Below the pieces are notes generated by a model. It worked only from the letters and a program-made list of their open reading frames with translations. It had not been told where the DNA came from and did not search any database. A DNA stretch of 64,000 nucleotides from positions 869,827 through 933,826 of the forward strand of contig NZ_KE136473.1 in the NCBI RefSeq assembly GCF_000407145.1. Reading direction: 5' to 3'. Both the position numbers and the translations under genes were made by a program. This DNA is from Enterococcus caccae ATCC BAA-1240. Its GTDB lineage: Bacteria; Bacillota; Bacilli; Lactobacillales; Enterococcaceae. Positions 39,171 to 49,790 of the stretch are shown here, in pieces. Every line of letters starts with the position of its first letter. Positions within the stretch are counted from its first letter, which is position 1.

Positions 39171-39944
39171 ATGAACTTAGAAACACTAATGCAAAAACAC
39201 CAAAGAAATTTAAGTGAGATGGATTGGGCCATTTTAGGGTATATTTTAGAAAATGAACAAGACGTTATGAGACTTAGCATTGTTGAATTAGGCGAAAAGG
39301 TCCATAGCTCAAAATCATCTATTTTACGTTTGACTAAAAAGTTAGGATTTTCTGGTTATTCAGAATTTAAGTATTTCATGCGTCAGCTGAAGCAAAACAA
39401 TATTGGTACAACTGAAATGGATTTAATTGATTTACAAACAAAGGATATTGAAAATACGGTTAAATTGGCACAGCAGACAGATTTCACTGCTTTAAGTAAA
39501 GCAATTCAAAAAGCGAATACTGTTTATTGCTATGCAACAGGCTATTCCCAACGGAAAGTAATCGAAGAATTCTCCAAGATGCTGATGATATGTGACAAAC
39601 GTTCTATTATTATTCCTGTTAAAACAGAACTGGATATTAGCATGTCAATGATTACAAAAGAAGATATTGTTTTGTTTGTCTCTTTAAGTGGGGAAACGGA
39701 TGATGTCAAAGAAAATATTCTTTCTTTAAATGCCCGAAAAATTCCAGTTGCAGCGATTACTGCTTTTTCGCATAATTTTTTTGCAGAGCATGCTCAATAT
39801 GCTTATTTTTATTATTCCACTCCGTTTACCGTTTCTGGGAAAGAGCATATTGCACAATCTTTAGTTGGTCTGAGTGTATTGGTTGACTTGATTTACCGAA
39901 AATATGTGACATATTTAAATCAACAATTTGAGGAGGAAAGGTGA
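39171..39944 (+). CDS. RpiR family regulator (SIS domain), likely of the alpha-glucoside PTS genes
   Basis: 257-residue transcription factor. The N-terminal RpiR helix-turn-helix (ELGEKVHSSKSSILRLTKKLGFSGYSEFKYFMRQL) is followed by a SIS sugar-phosphate domain (TVYCYATGYSQRKVIEEFSKML, then VLFVSLSGETDDVKENI). By analogy with Bacillus GlvR/MalR it would sense a phosphorylated sugar and control the two genes upstream. ATG 39171 follows GGAAAAGAGGG. Confidence 0.88.
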   Translation: MNLETLMQKHQRNLSEMDWAILGYILENEQDVMRLSIVELGEKVHSSKSSILRLTKKLGFSGYSEFKYFMRQLKQNNIGTTEMDLIDLQTKDIENTVKLAQQTDFTALSKAIQKANTVYCYATGYSQRKVIEEFSKMLMICDKRSIIIPVKTELDISMSMITKEDIVLFVSLSGETDDVKENILSLNARKIPVAAITAFSHNFFAEHAQYAYFYYSTPFTVSGKEHIAQSLVGLSVLVDLIYRKYVTYLNQQFEEER

Positions 39945-40393
39945 TGGCAGTACTTTTACATCCCACGAAAATCAAACGAGTCCTTTTTGGCTATTGGTTA
40001 GGTGTTCCGCTATTATTTGGTTTGTATATTTTCATTTTAGCAGCAGTAAGAAATGTATCAGCAGTTACTATTTTTACTCGTATTCCTAGTTTGACTCTAG
40101 CAAGTATTATCGTTTTTTTATTATTTTTTCAGCTTTTTGGTTTAGCGGTGATAGGTCATTCTAGTGACTGCCGTCACTCTTTACTCGGTTTATATGTAAG
40201 ATTCAATATGTTTCAGCAATTGTGTACCTTCAATATTCCAGGATTTTTTCTATGTGTATTATTCTATCGAAGTCTACTGGATGGGAAAGAAGAGGTTGCC
40301 TTAACCAAACAAGCCCAATTGGTGATGTATGTGTTGATGGGATTTGTTGGTTTGATGACTATTTTGACGGTTTGGCTCCGTTTATCATTATAA
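39944..40393 (+). CDS. hypothetical four-helix membrane protein of the PTS operon
   Basis: I do not recognise this protein. 149 residues, four hydrophobic helices at about 15-35, 50-72, 92-110 and 125-147, with a short basic N-terminus (HPTKIKR). The ATG overlaps the last base of the RpiR stop codon and sits 7 bases after AGGAGG, so it is translated with the regulator. GTG 39941 is too close to the ribosome site. Whether it has any part in sugar use is unknown. Confidence 0.75.
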   Translation: MAVLLHPTKIKRVLFGYWLGVPLLFGLYIFILAAVRNVSAVTIFTRIPSLTLASIIVFLLFFQLFGLAVIGHSSDCRHSLLGLYVRFNMFQQLCTFNIPGFFLCVLFYRSLLDGKEEVALTKQAQLVMYVLMGFVGLMTILTVWLRLSL

Positions 40394-40541
40394 TGTTACA
40401 AAGGGTGATGCTGCTGTGTTACTCTTTTTTGGACAAAAAGGAGTATGTGTCTACAGTTTTGTGAAAGTCTGGACAAAAGTTTTCTGAAAAAGTCAATTTT
40501 AGTAGAAAAGTACTAAAAAGTCTGCTAAAATATAACTGTTG

Positions 40542-40575
40542 GTTAAGGATAGCCTTAACAAATAAAGTTTTTTTA
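40542..40575 (+). promoter_or_regulatory. leader hairpin upstream of fba
   Basis: GTTAAGG (40542-40548) pairs with CCTTAAC (40553-40559) around ATAG; a T-run follows at 40568-40574. TAAAAT/TATAAC boxes lie just upstream near 40526-40536. It could be a 5' stabilising hairpin or a weak attenuator. Confidence 0.4.
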
Positions 40576-40596
40576 AAACTTAGGAGGAATTTTATT

Positions 40597-41463
40597 ATGC
40601 CATTAGTATCAGGAACAGAATTTCTTAAAGCAGCTCGTAAAGGCGGCTACGGTGTCGGAGGATTCAACACAAACAACCTAGAATGGACAAAAGCGATTCT
40701 TGAAGCTGCAGAAGCTAAAAAAGCGCCAGTTTTGATCCAAACTTCTATGGGTGCGGCTAAATACATGGGCGGATACCAAGTATGTTACGATTTAGTAAAA
40801 GACTTGATCGATTCAATGGGCATCACTGTACCAGTAGCTCTTCACTTAGATCATGGTGAATACGAAGATGCATTAGAATGTATCGAAATCGGCTACACTT
40901 CAGTTATGTTTGACGGATCTCACTTACCATTTGAAGAAAACATCGAAAAAGCAAAAGATGTTGTTGCAAAAGCTCACGCTAAAGGCGTTTCTGTAGAATG
41001 TGAAGTTGGTTCAATCGGCGGAGAAGAAGATGGAATCATCGGTTCTGGCGAATTAGCTGACGTTCAAGAATGTGTACAAATGGTTGCTACAGGTATTGAT
41101 TACCTAGCATGTGGAATTGGTAACATTCACGGTTCATATCCAGATAACTGGACTGGTTTAGCATTTGACCATTTACAAGAAATCGCTGACGCTGTTGGTG
41201 ACATTCCATTAGTATTACACGGTGGATCAGGTATTCCTTTAGAACAAGTTCAAAAAGCAATCTCAATGGGCGTTTCTAAAATCAACGTGAACACTGAGTG
41301 TCAAGAAGTATTTGCAGCAGCAACTCGTAAATACATCGAAGAAGGCAAAGATCTTGAAGGTAAAGGATTTGACCCTCGTAAATTATTAGCACCAGGAACA
41401 AAAGCTGTTACTGAATTAGTAGAACAACGTATCGAATGGTTCGGTTCTGCTAATAAAGCATAA
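40597..41463 (+). CDS. fba: class II fructose-1,6-bisphosphate aldolase
   Basis: Zinc aldolase of glycolysis, splitting fructose-1,6-bisphosphate. 288 residues. Zinc and substrate sites: LHLDHGEYEDALECIEIGYTS, MFDGSHL, GIGNIHGSYP and LHGGSGIP. Codon choice is strongly biased to C-ending preferred codons compared with neighbours, as in highly expressed genes. An AGGAGG site precedes the ATG. It has its own terminator. In Bacillus fbaA also lies near murAB and rho. Confidence 0.96.
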   Translation: MPLVSGTEFLKAARKGGYGVGGFNTNNLEWTKAILEAAEAKKAPVLIQTSMGAAKYMGGYQVCYDLVKDLIDSMGITVPVALHLDHGEYEDALECIEIGYTSVMFDGSHLPFEENIEKAKDVVAKAHAKGVSVECEVGSIGGEEDGIIGSGELADVQECVQMVATGIDYLACGIGNIHGSYPDNWTGLAFDHLQEIADAVGDIPLVLHGGSGIPLEQVQKAISMGVSKINVNTECQEVFAAATRKYIEEGKDLEGKGFDPRKLLAPGTKAVTELVEQRIEWFGSANKA

Positions 41464-41486
41464 TTAATTTCTAGACTATCAAAAAA

Positions 41487-41525
41487 GCTGAAACAACACA
41501 TTGGCTGTTGTTTCGGTTTTTTTTT
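41487..41525 (+). terminator. terminator after fba
   Basis: GCTGAAACAACA pairs with TGTTGTTTCGGT (41487-41517), then a long T-run. Confidence 0.9.
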
Positions 41526-41755
41526 AATAAAATAGCGTACTTTAATATTTAAAATCTATGTTCAGTTCTAAGATTCATCTACTGAATTTCTTTCGATTTA
41601 ATATGAAAAGGGGATAAAAAATAAATAAAGAATGAAAAACAATTAGAAGTGAATGACTGTTGGCTTTTTTATTGTTCCTGAATGTGTTAGAATAGTCTGG
41701 GTATATTACAAAAAAATAAAACTATTTGTTTTACATAGATAGGTGAGAATAATAA

Positions 41756-43036
41756 ATGAAAAAAATCATAATCAATGGCAATCGTCCATTAACAGGAGAA
41801 GTATCGATCAGCGGAGCAAAAAATAGTGCAGTCGCATTGATTCCAGCCGCTATCTTAGCTGATTCACCAGTAACATTAGATGGTGTACCTGATATTCAAG
41901 ATGTTCATTCATTAATAGAAATTTTAGAAATCATGGGTGCTAAAACAACCTTTACTGAAAATACGTTAGTTATCGATCCAACAGAAATTGTTTCTGTTCC
42001 GATGCCTAAAGGAAAGATCAACAGTTTGCGTGCATCCTATTACTTCATGGGTTCATTATTAGGAAAATTTGGCGAAGGTGTAGTTGGACTTCCTGGTGGT
42101 TGTTATTTAGGACCTCGTCCAATCGATCTTCACATCAAAGGGTTTGAGGCACTGGGAGCTAAAGTAACCAACGAACATGGCGCGATGTATTTAAGAACAG
42201 AAGATGGTCTGCATGGGACAAGAATTTTCATGGATATGGTTTCTATTGGTGCGACAATCAATGTGATGTTAGCGGCTGTAAAAGCAAAAGGTAAAACAAT
42301 CATTGAGAATGCTGCCCGTGAACCAGAAATCATTGACGTAGCTACTTTATTGAATAATATGGGTGCAAACATCCGTGGAGCTGGGACAGATATTATCCGT
42401 ATTGAAGGCGTTGAAAGCTTACATGGCTGCCGCCATTCCATCATTCCTGACCGTATCGAAGCTGGAACTTATTTAGCATTGGCAGCTGCAATGGGTGAAG
42501 GTGTAAAGGTTCGCAATGTGATTTATGAACATCTAGAAAGTTTCATTGCTAAACTCCAAGAAATGGGCGTTAAAATGACGATCGAAGAAGATATGATCGA
42601 AGTTCACCCGTCTCATGATTTGAAAATGACTACTATTAAAACCTATCCTTATCCAGGGTTTGCGACAGATTTACAGCAACCAATTACACCATTGATGCTA
42701 AAAGCTAAAGGAACAGGTGAAGTGATTGACAGTATCTACGCGCAACGAACGAAACATATTCCAGAACTCGTGCGAATGGGTGCGGATGCCTCAATAGAAG
42801 GCAATATGATCGTCATTAATGGTCCAACACAATTACACGGGGCAGAAGTTGTTGCTTCAGATCTGCGAGCAGGTGCTTGTTTAGTTATAGCTGGATTGAT
42901 GGCAACTGGCACAACGACTATTTATAATGTCGAATACATTTTACGTGGCTATGATCATATCATTGAAAAGTTAACTGCACTAGGTGCTGATATCCAAATG
43001 ATCGAAACAGAAGAAGAAATCGAGGTGGCTAAATGA
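41756..43036 (+). CDS. murA: UDP-N-acetylglucosamine 1-carboxyvinyltransferase (second MurA type)
   Basis: Transfers enolpyruvate from PEP to UDP-GlcNAc, the first committed peptidoglycan step, and is the target of fosfomycin. 426 residues. The catalytic Cys is C116 in [31 protein letters not shown] and [13 protein letters not shown] are family marks. Its place before rho and after fba matches Bacillus murAB (MurZ), so the genome probably has another murA. Its TAA-side ATGA overlap couples it to rho. Confidence 0.94.
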   Translation: MKKIIINGNRPLTGEVSISGAKNSAVALIPAAILADSPVTLDGVPDIQDVHSLIEILEIMGAKTTFTENTLVIDPTEIVSVPMPKGKINSLRASYYFMGSLLGKFGEGVVGLPGGCYLGPRPIDLHIKGFEALGAKVTNEHGAMYLRTEDGLHGTRIFMDMVSIGATINVMLAAVKAKGKTIIENAAREPEIIDVATLLNNMGANIRGAGTDIIRIEGVESLHGCRHSIIPDRIEAGTYLALAAAMGEGVKVRNVIYEHLESFIAKLQEMGVKMTIEEDMIEVHPSHDLKMTTIKTYPYPGFATDLQQPITPLMLKAKGTGEVIDSIYAQRTKHIPELVRMGADASIEGNMIVINGPTQLHGAEVVASDLRAGACLVIAGLMATGTTTIYNVEYILRGYDHIIEKLTALGADIQMIETEEEIEVAK

Positions 43037-44325
43037 GTGACTATTTAACGATGGCAGAACTTGAAAACAGTACGTTAAAAGACATTTATTCTTATGCTAA
43101 AGAGTTCAAGATCCCTTATTATAGTCAAATGAATAAAAAAGAATTATCTTTGGCTGTTATTCGAGCACAAGCTGAGAAACAAGGATTTTTCTTTATGGAG
43201 GGAATCCTTGATATTGTTTCTCAAGATGGCTATGGTTTTTTACGTCCAATCAATTACGGACCGAGCGCAGAGGATATCTATATCTCATCTTCTCAAATTC
43301 GTCGATTTGGTTTACGTAATGGCGACAAAGTTGCTGGAAAAGCTAGACCCCCAAAAGAATCAGAACGTTATTATGGCTTGATGCATGTTGAAAGTGTCAA
43401 TGGGAAAGATCCAGAAGAGGCAAAAGAACGTCCTCATTTCCCAGCCTTAACACCGCTTTACCCCGAAAAACAAATCAAACTAGAAACAACTCCTGGTAGA
43501 TTATCTACACGTATGATCGATATTTTTTCTCCTGTTGGTTTTGGGCAGCGTGGTTTAATTGTTGCACCACCTAAAGCAGGTAAGACAAGTGTGTTAAAAG
43601 AAATTGCCAACGGTATTTCAGAAAATTATCCTGATGTAGAATTGATTCTTCTTTTGATCGATGAACGACCAGAAGAAGTGACAGATTTAGAACGCAGCGT
43701 CAAAGGCGATGTGGTTTCTTCAACCTTTGATCAGCAACCACAAAATCATACACGAGTTTCCGAATTGGTTTTAGAACGTGCTATGCGTTTAGTTGAAGAT
43801 AAACGCGATGTGGTTATCCTAATGGACAGCATTACTCGTTTAGCTCGTGCGTATAATTTAGTGATTCCAGCAAGTGGACGTACACTTAGCGGTGGGATCG
43901 ATCCAGCTGCTTTTTATAAACCAAAACGTTTCTTTGGTGCTGCTAGAAATATCGAAGAAGGTGGAAGTTTAACGATTCTTGCTACTGCTTTGGTAGATAC
44001 AGGAAGTCGAATGGATGATGTTATCTTTGAAGAATTCAAAGGAACAGGGAATATGGAACTTCATTTATCTCGCGATTTAGCAGATCGCCGTATTTTCCCA
44101 GCAATTGATATTAAGAAATCTGGAACACGTAAAGAAGATCTATTAATGTCAGCTGAACAATTAGAAGAAACATGGAAACTGCGAAACCATATGTCAGGTG
44201 ATTCTTTAGAATATACAGAACAATTTGTCAAATTTTTACGTAAAACGAAAAATAACGAGAAATTTTTTGAAGAATTCCATGATGTTTCCTTTGGCAGACA
44301 AGCGAAAAAAAATACTAAAAGATAA
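43033..44325 (+). CDS. rho: transcription termination factor Rho
   Basis: Hexameric RNA helicase that ends untranslated transcripts. 430 residues. An N-terminal Rho-N helix bundle ([24 protein letters not shown]) and an OB-fold RNA-binding domain ([18 protein letters not shown]) precede the RecA-like motor. The P-loop PPKAGKTS has K184. [17 protein letters not shown] and [10 protein letters not shown] are the Walker B and Q-loop regions. It overlaps murA by 4 bp. Confidence 0.96.
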   Translation: MSDYLTMAELENSTLKDIYSYAKEFKIPYYSQMNKKELSLAVIRAQAEKQGFFFMEGILDIVSQDGYGFLRPINYGPSAEDIYISSSQIRRFGLRNGDKVAGKARPPKESERYYGLMHVESVNGKDPEEAKERPHFPALTPLYPEKQIKLETTPGRLSTRMIDIFSPVGFGQRGLIVAPPKAGKTSVLKEIANGISENYPDVELILLLIDERPEEVTDLERSVKGDVVSSTFDQQPQNHTRVSELVLERAMRLVEDKRDVVILMDSITRLARAYNLVIPASGRTLSGGIDPAAFYKPKRFFGAARNIEEGGSLTILATALVDTGSRMDDVIFEEFKGTGNMELHLSRDLADRRIFPAIDIKKSGTRKEDLLMSAEQLEETWKLRNHMSGDSLEYTEQFVKFLRKTKNNEKFFEEFHDVSFGRQAKKNTKR

Positions 44326-44354
44326 TTGCAACAATAAACGAATCATGCTATTAT
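44326..44354 (+). promoter_or_regulatory. promoter of rpmE2
   Basis: TTGCAA at 44326-44331 and TATTAT at 44349-44354, 17-nt spacer, beginning right after the rho stop codon. Confidence 0.65.
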
Positions 44355-44423
44355 AGTACTGTTGTATATCGACAAATAAACTCTGATACAGCAAATGGAT
44401 CAGGGCAAAGGAGCGAAAAGACT

Positions 44424-44693
44424 ATGAAACAAGATATCCATCCAGAATATCACCCAGTAATTTTTATGGACTCAACTACAGGCTTTAAGTTTTTATCAGG
44501 TTCTACTAAGCACTCTGAGGAAACAGCTGAGTGGGAAGACGGAAACACGTATCCAGTAATCCGTGTCGAAGTTACATCTGACTCTCATCCATTCTATACT
44601 GGACGTCAAAAATTTACACAAGCAGACGGACGTGTGGACCGTTTCAACAAAAAGTATGGTATCAAAGATGCCAACGCCAACCCAGAAGCTTAA
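44424..44693 (+). CDS. rpmE2: 50S ribosomal protein L31 type B
   Basis: 89-residue large-subunit protein. [27 protein letters not shown] is the L31 start. The zinc-binding Cys residues of type A are all absent, which marks the zinc-free type B paralog. The C-terminal [10 protein letters not shown] is typical. In other Firmicutes this form replaces type A when zinc is scarce. No Zur box was recognised upstream. Confidence 0.96.
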   Translation: MKQDIHPEYHPVIFMDSTTGFKFLSGSTKHSEETAEWEDGNTYPVIRVEVTSDSHPFYTGRQKFTQADGRVDRFNKKYGIKDANANPEA

Positions 44694-44715
44694 TTCAACT
44701 AGCAATGGTTACAAT

Positions 44716-44753
44716 AAGACCCAACTCATTTATGAGTTGGGTCTTATTTTTTA
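44716..44753 (+). terminator. terminator after rpmE2
   Basis: AAGACCCAACTCA pairs with TGAGTTGGGTCTT (44716-44745), then a T-run. Confidence 0.92.
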
Positions 44754-44886
44754 TAGATGTCGAAAATGAAATAGGGTTGACGCTTAAAAAATCAATTTTT
44801 TAATTAGCATGCTTTTTGTTATGAATTATTCCTCTAGTTTTGTACACTTTAATAAACTATGAAGTAACTATTGAGGAGGAGTCGCT

Positions 44887-47517
44887 ATGAAGTGGTACAA
44901 GATGACAACAGAACAAGTGCTAACAGCATTACAATCGGACCTGAACGGACTCGACAGAACTCTAAGAAAACGGAAACAAGACGACGGTAGTAATGTTCTT
45001 TCTAAAGAAAAAGAGGCAAGTAAGCTGCAAAAGTTTTTTCATCATTTTCATGATTTACTGATTTATGTATTGCTTGTATCAGCTGTATTAAAAGGTGTCA
45101 GTGGTCATTTTATTGATATGGCGATCATTTTATTGGTAGTTATTATCAATGCAATTATCGGCTATGTGCAAGAAGCAAAAGCAACAGACTCTTTGGAAAG
45201 TCTCGCATCTATGATGAGTACGGAAGCAGTAATTTTAGTAGAAGGTGAAAAAGAAACCGTCGGAGCAGAATCTTTAGTTACAGGTGATATCGTTTATTTA
45301 AGCCCTGGTGATATCATTCCAGCGGATCTTCGAGTGATTGAAGCATATAATTTAGTGATTGATGAGGCTATTTTAACCGGCGAATCAACTCCTGTTGAGA
45401 AAAGTAATCATACACTTGAAGGGGATGCAGACCTGGGGGACCATATAAATATGGCTTATTCTGGCACCTTGGTCAATAGTGGGACTGGAAAAGGAATCGT
45501 TGTTCAAATCGGTGATCAAACAGAAATTGGAAAGATCAATCAACACTTGAAAAACGTAGGCAGTAATGAAACACCATTGATCAAAAAGATGAAACAATTA
45601 AATAAACAGATTTTTCTGTTTTTAATGGGTTTGATCCTTTTCCTTGTCCTGTTTAGTGTGTTTTTCCGAGAATTGTCAGCAAGTGAATTACTTTCTTCCA
45701 TGATTGCGTTAGCTGTTTCAGCGGTGCCGGAAGGATTGCCAGCAGTTTTATCTATTATTTTATCTGTTGGTGTCACACGAATGGCACGTCAACAGGCTAT
45801 CATCAAGAAAATGCCAGCTGTTGAAACGTTAGGGAGTATGGGGGTGATTTGTTCTGATAAAACAGGAACACTGACCAAAAATGAAATGGAAGTTGTGGCA
45901 ATCATTACATCGAAAGAAACAATCGACACGACAACAAAAGAAGCAGAATCAGAAACGATCCGCCAAGTTGAACAAGATGGCACGTTAAGAAAAATGGCAG
46001 AAATCGCTTCTTATTGTAATGATACCAAGATTACTTATAAAAATGGTGTAAGAGAAGTGATTGGGAATCCAACTGAAGGAGCGTTACTGGATTGGGCCAA
46101 TCACACCGTCCTTGTGGAAGAAGAACATGATATTAGTAAAATACCTTTTGATTCAGCGTATAAATATATGGCTACACTAGTTGATATTCGAGATAAGCGT
46201 TATATTTATTTAAAAGGTGCGCCAGATGTGTTATTAAATATGGTTGACTATCAGTTCACTAACGAAAAAGCAGAATCCTTTGATGAAGCTTATTGGCAAC
46301 AAAAAATCAGCCAACAAGCTACTAAAGGACAAAGGATTTTGGCCGCTGCTTTTAAAGAAGTAACGAAAGCTCAGACAACGCTGGCTCATGAAGATCTAGA
46401 AAGTGAGATGACCCTCGCTGGTTTATTCGGGATTATCGATCCACCAAAAAAAGAAGCAATAGAAGCAGTTCGAATCAGCCGCAAAGCAGGTATCTCAGTA
46501 AAAATGATTACAGGGGATCACAAAGATACTGCGGTGGCAATCGCAAAGGAAATTGGTCTTGAAAATTATAAAAATGCCTTGGTAGGAAAAGACATTGAAC
46601 AACTTAGCGATGATGAATTGGCGAATGTTGTCTTAACGAATGATGTATACGCAAGAACAACACCTGAGCATAAACTACGTTTAGTGAATGCAATTCAAAA
46701 GAATGGACAAATCGTTGGTATGACAGGTGATGGTGTCAATGATGCTCCTGCGCTGAAACAAGCAGACATTGGAATTGCAATGGGGATAAAAGGGACTGAA
46801 GTGACTAAAGATGCAGCAGATATGGTCTTAGCAGACGATAATTTTGCCACTATCACGGTTGCAATTAAAGAAGGTAGAAGAGTTTATGAGAACTTGAAAA
46901 AAACGATTTACTTTTCTTTACCGACGGCTTTTGCACAAGGATTATTAGTAGTAGTTTCCTTATTGTTGGACAGACCATTACCGTTGACTTCTGTTCAAAT
47001 TTTATGGCTGAATATGGTTACCACGATTACGTTGTCCTTTGCCTTAGGCTTTGAGCCGTTAGCGAAAAACGGAATGGATCAGTCTCCTCGAGATCCAAAA
47101 GAAACTATTTTAGATCGATATGCTGTTTTCCGGATCGTTTATGTTTCTCTCTTATTAGCTGCTTTAGGCTTTTTAGTTAATGGATTTTTAGCGGATCGTA
47201 ATGCATCCGAAGCTGTGATGCAGACGACGTTGATTACGACCATCGTGTTTGGACAAGTTTTTTATATGATCAATTGTCGAGAAATTTATCAGTTTTCAAT
47301 CAATAAAAGCATACTAGCAAACAAAGTTCTTTGGTTGTCTTTATTGATTCTATTGCTTTTACAAGCATTGTTGATTTTTACGCCAATCATGCATCTTGCT
47401 TTAGGAACAGCAGTTATCGGTTGGTCTTATCTAAAACTGGCGTTACTTTCAGGAATTGTTGTCTTTGTAGTTGTAGAGATTGAAAAACTAATCACACGAA
47501 AACTGAAAAAATTATAG
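44887..47517 (+). CDS. P-type cation ATPase (P2A, calcium-pump type)
   Basis: 876-residue membrane pump with an N-terminal cation-ATPase domain and about ten helices. The phosphorylated Asp is D324 in CSDKTGTLTKNE. Other marks: ILTGESTPVEKS in the actuator domain, AVPEGLPAVLSI in the fourth helix (Ca-type PEGLP), TGDGVNDAPALKQADIGIAMG in the hinge. Calcium is the best guess; a Na/K or Mn variant cannot be excluded. GAGGAGG precedes the ATG. Confidence 0.9.
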   Translation: MKWYKMTTEQVLTALQSDLNGLDRTLRKRKQDDGSNVLSKEKEASKLQKFFHHFHDLLIYVLLVSAVLKGVSGHFIDMAIILLVVIINAIIGYVQEAKATDSLESLASMMSTEAVILVEGEKETVGAESLVTGDIVYLSPGDIIPADLRVIEAYNLVIDEAILTGESTPVEKSNHTLEGDADLGDHINMAYSGTLVNSGTGKGIVVQIGDQTEIGKINQHLKNVGSNETPLIKKMKQLNKQIFLFLMGLILFLVLFSVFFRELSASELLSSMIALAVSAVPEGLPAVLSIILSVGVTRMARQQAIIKKMPAVETLGSMGVICSDKTGTLTKNEMEVVAIITSKETIDTTTKEAESETIRQVEQDGTLRKMAEIASYCNDTKITYKNGVREVIGNPTEGALLDWANHTVLVEEEHDISKIPFDSAYKYMATLVDIRDKRYIYLKGAPDVLLNMVDYQFTNEKAESFDEAYWQQKISQQATKGQRILAAAFKEVTKAQTTLAHEDLESEMTLAGLFGIIDPPKKEAIEAVRISRKAGISVKMITGDHKDTAVAIAKEIGLENYKNALVGKDIEQLSDDELANVVLTNDVYARTTPEHKLRLVNAIQKNGQIVGMTGDGVNDAPALKQADIGIAMGIKGTEVTKDAADMVLADDNFATITVAIKEGRRVYENLKKTIYFSLPTAFAQGLLVVVSLLLDRPLPLTSVQILWLNMVTTITLSFALGFEPLAKNGMDQSPRDPKETILDRYAVFRIVYVSLLLAALGFLVNGFLADRNASEAVMQTTLITTIVFGQVFYMINCREIYQFSINKSILANKVLWLSLLILLLLQALLIFTPIMHLALGTAVIGWSYLKLALLSGIVVFVVVEIEKLITRKLKKL

Positions 47518-47538
47518 TAATCGAAAAAAAATTAACGA

Positions 47539-47577
47539 GGTGTTCTGTTTAGTCAAAACGGAACACCCTTTTTTTAT
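47539..47577 (+). terminator. terminator after the P-type ATPase gene
   Basis: GGTGTTCTGTTT pairs with AAACGGAACACC (47539-47567, one G-U), then a T-run. Confidence 0.9.
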
Positions 47578-47761
47578 TTAACCAAAAAACGGTTACATTA
47601 CCAATAGAGAATAGCTTTTTTAGGAAGTGCAACCTGACAAAAAAATTGTAAATATAAACAAAAGTAGTTTAAAATGAAGTTTGAAGAAAAAAATGCTGTG
47701 AAAGATGATAAAATAGTTTTAGTTCACTCAGTTGAAAAAATCGATTTCAAATGGAAGAGAG

Positions 47762-48802
47762 ATGGAAGTATTGAAAATCAATAAACAAGAATTTGGAGAA
47801 ACAGCTATTTTGTATTCGCTTACAAATGATAATGGTTTGACAATGAATGTTACAAATTTAGGAGCTAGAATCGTTGATTTGATCGTACCTGTTAATGGAG
47901 AAGAGCGAAATATTGTTTTAGGATTTGAATCTGCAGAAGAATATCTAACAAAAGATATCTATTTTGGTGCAACAATTGGACGTGTTGCGGGAAGAATTAA
48001 ACATGGATCATTTTCACTAGATGGTAAGAGCTATCAATTACCAGTTAATCCTGAAAATGGACATACCTTGCATGGGGGAACGGAAAGTTTTGAGACAAAA
48101 CTTTGGGATGCTGAAATAGAAGAAACAACCAACCAAGTTTCTGTGACCTTTTCTTATGTGAGTCCTAATGGCGAAAATGGTTTTCCAGGAGAATTAAAAG
48201 CTTATGTCAGATATTCGTTAACAAATGAAAACGAATGGATCATTGATTATCAAGCTGAAACAGATCAACCAACGTTGTACAATCCAACAAATCATGTTTA
48301 TTTTAATTTGACAGGAGATATGACACAATCAGTTGGGGAGCATGAGTTATTTGTATATGCTGACCGATTTGCTGTGGTTGATGAAGATACGACAGTTACA
48401 GGTGAGTTGCGCTCAGTTGAGGAGACACCTTTCGATTTCAGGAAAACAAAGAGCGTGGAGCAGGTGTTTCAGACAACTTATGAGCAAAATAGTTTAGTCG
48501 ATGGATTGGATCATCCCTTTATGCTGAATCAAACAGGTTTTGAAGCTCCTCAAGCAATTATTACAGCGCCAGAAAAGGATCTTACAGTTGAGATGTATAC
48601 TGATCGACCAGCAGTTGTCATTTTTACAGCACAGTTTGGCAACGAAGGTCCAGAAGTTCGGGGACAAAAATTAGCCAATCATGGAGGGATTACGTTAGAA
48701 ACTCAAGTTAGTCCTGGAGCGGTTGAATTTGAAGGTTTTGGCAATATTGAATTATATCCAGATGCGCCATACCAAAGTCGAACAATTTTTAAAATCAAGT
48801 AA
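47762..48802 (+). CDS. galM: aldose 1-epimerase
   Basis: Interconverts alpha and beta forms of galactose and glucose. 346 residues, galactose mutarotase fold. NGHTLHGG (His near residue 100), NPTNHVYFNLTG (catalytic His) and ITLETQVSPGAVEF (catalytic Glu) are in order. A TTG at 47732 is an in-frame alternative without a ribosome site; ATG 47762 follows GGAAGAGAG. No gal genes lie beside it. Confidence 0.9.
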   Translation: MEVLKINKQEFGETAILYSLTNDNGLTMNVTNLGARIVDLIVPVNGEERNIVLGFESAEEYLTKDIYFGATIGRVAGRIKHGSFSLDGKSYQLPVNPENGHTLHGGTESFETKLWDAEIEETTNQVSVTFSYVSPNGENGFPGELKAYVRYSLTNENEWIIDYQAETDQPTLYNPTNHVYFNLTGDMTQSVGEHELFVYADRFAVVDEDTTVTGELRSVEETPFDFRKTKSVEQVFQTTYEQNSLVDGLDHPFMLNQTGFEAPQAIITAPEKDLTVEMYTDRPAVVIFTAQFGNEGPEVRGQKLANHGGITLETQVSPGAVEFEGFGNIELYPDAPYQSRTIFKIK

Positions 48803-49262
48803 ATAAATTATAAACATATTTTTGGTAGTATTGATACAGGCAAAATAAATCTTGTATATGGTATTGTTAATGTGAGACTTGAAAGCGTTGAGCATATCAG
48901 TCTGTCTAGGACAATACTAGAGGGAACGAAGGCTTTGGCGACGAAGGATTTAAGCGCATGACGAATCCATTTTCATAAAAATTCAACTATCTCTGCAGTT
49001 TAATGGATACGATGAAACAAAAATATGCTAACAGAGCTCATTGTGAATTTGAGAAACTGATCAATGGTTATATCAAAATACCACCATTGGAACAATAGAT
49101 TGTGACAACAACAAGAGCTGACGATTCAAAGAAAAAACTTGTTTAGTATTAGCCAAAAAAGAAGCAATTAGGAGATGAAAATAGTCCTGATCGCTTCTTT
49201 TTAATTAAGTTCTATTTAATTCATATAGCTATTTTTGCTTAGCGGATACGAATTATTATGAA
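48803..49262. other. 460-bp gap after galM, no supportable gene
   Basis: A near-cre sequence at 48890-48904 (TGAAAGCGTTGAGCA, one base out of register) and a 32-codon frame at 49003-49101 are all I can see. The region ends in a terminator hairpin at 49158-49200. Confidence 0.45.
49158..49205. terminator. terminator between galM and the VOC gene
   Basis: AAGAAGC pairs with GCTTCTT, with AGGA/TCCT inside (49158-49200), then T-rich sequence. It lies between convergent genes and could act for both. Confidence 0.75.
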
Positions 49263-49706
49263 CTAATTTAAACGTGGATCATGCATCAACTGAATGTGCA
49301 CCCCAAAAGGATCCTCTACAATCCCGTAAGCACCACTGAAACTATTTTGGTTTAACGGTACAATGATTTTGACACGATCATCTGATGTTAGATTAGAATA
49401 AAAAGTTTCAATCTCGACTAAATCGGCACTTTGAATACACAAAGAAAAGTTATTACCTACTTTAAATGATTGGGTTGGATCCATTGAATCTTCTGCAATC
49501 ATTAGTTTCGTTTGACCAATTTGTAAAACTGAATGGGAAATAAACTGTTTATTTTCTTCTGTCACTTGGAAATGTTCATCTCTTTTAGCCATGTCTTCGT
49601 AGGTCACTACGAGTAATTCTTCAGCAGCTAAATGTTTCTTATAAAAAGCTAAAGCTTCCCCAGCTTGTCCATTCATGGATAAAAATAGGGCGATTTCTAA
49701 AGTCAT
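49263..49706 (-). CDS. VOC family protein (PhnB-like glyoxalase fold)
   Basis: 147-residue protein. ALFLSMNGQAGEALAFYKKHL at the start and the closing GAYGIVEDPFGVHIQLMHD match the PhnB/3-demethylubiquinone methyltransferase-like branch of the vicinal oxygen chelate superfamily. Few of the usual metal ligands are clear, and the substrate is unknown. GAGGAA precedes the start. It is divergent from a WYL regulator, 84 bp away, a common pairing. Confidence 0.82.
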   Translation of the reverse strand: MTLEIALFLSMNGQAGEALAFYKKHLAAEELLVVTYEDMAKRDEHFQVTEENKQFISHSVLQIGQTKLMIAEDSMDPTQSFKVGNNFSLCIQSADLVEIETFYSNLTSDDRVKIIVPLNQNSFSGAYGIVEDPFGVHIQLMHDPRLN

Positions 49707-49790
49707 ATAAATTCCTCATTTCTTTTATTCTTTTAACAAGTTTAGTATACTGCTTAAAGGTGTCAAAACATGATACTTTTAGGAGGGGTT

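Noticed and set aside
40222..40464. 80-codon frame overlapping the four-helix membrane protein
   Set aside because: It overlaps most of a better-supported reading frame that is coupled to the RpiR gene, and it has no ribosome site.
48890..48904. cre site TGAAAGCGTTGAGCA
   Set aside because: The final conserved C is one base out of register, and no gene start follows on the plus strand.
49003..49101. 32-codon ATG frame in the galM-VOC gap
   Set aside because: No ribosome site, no recognisable motif, and too short to separate from chance.
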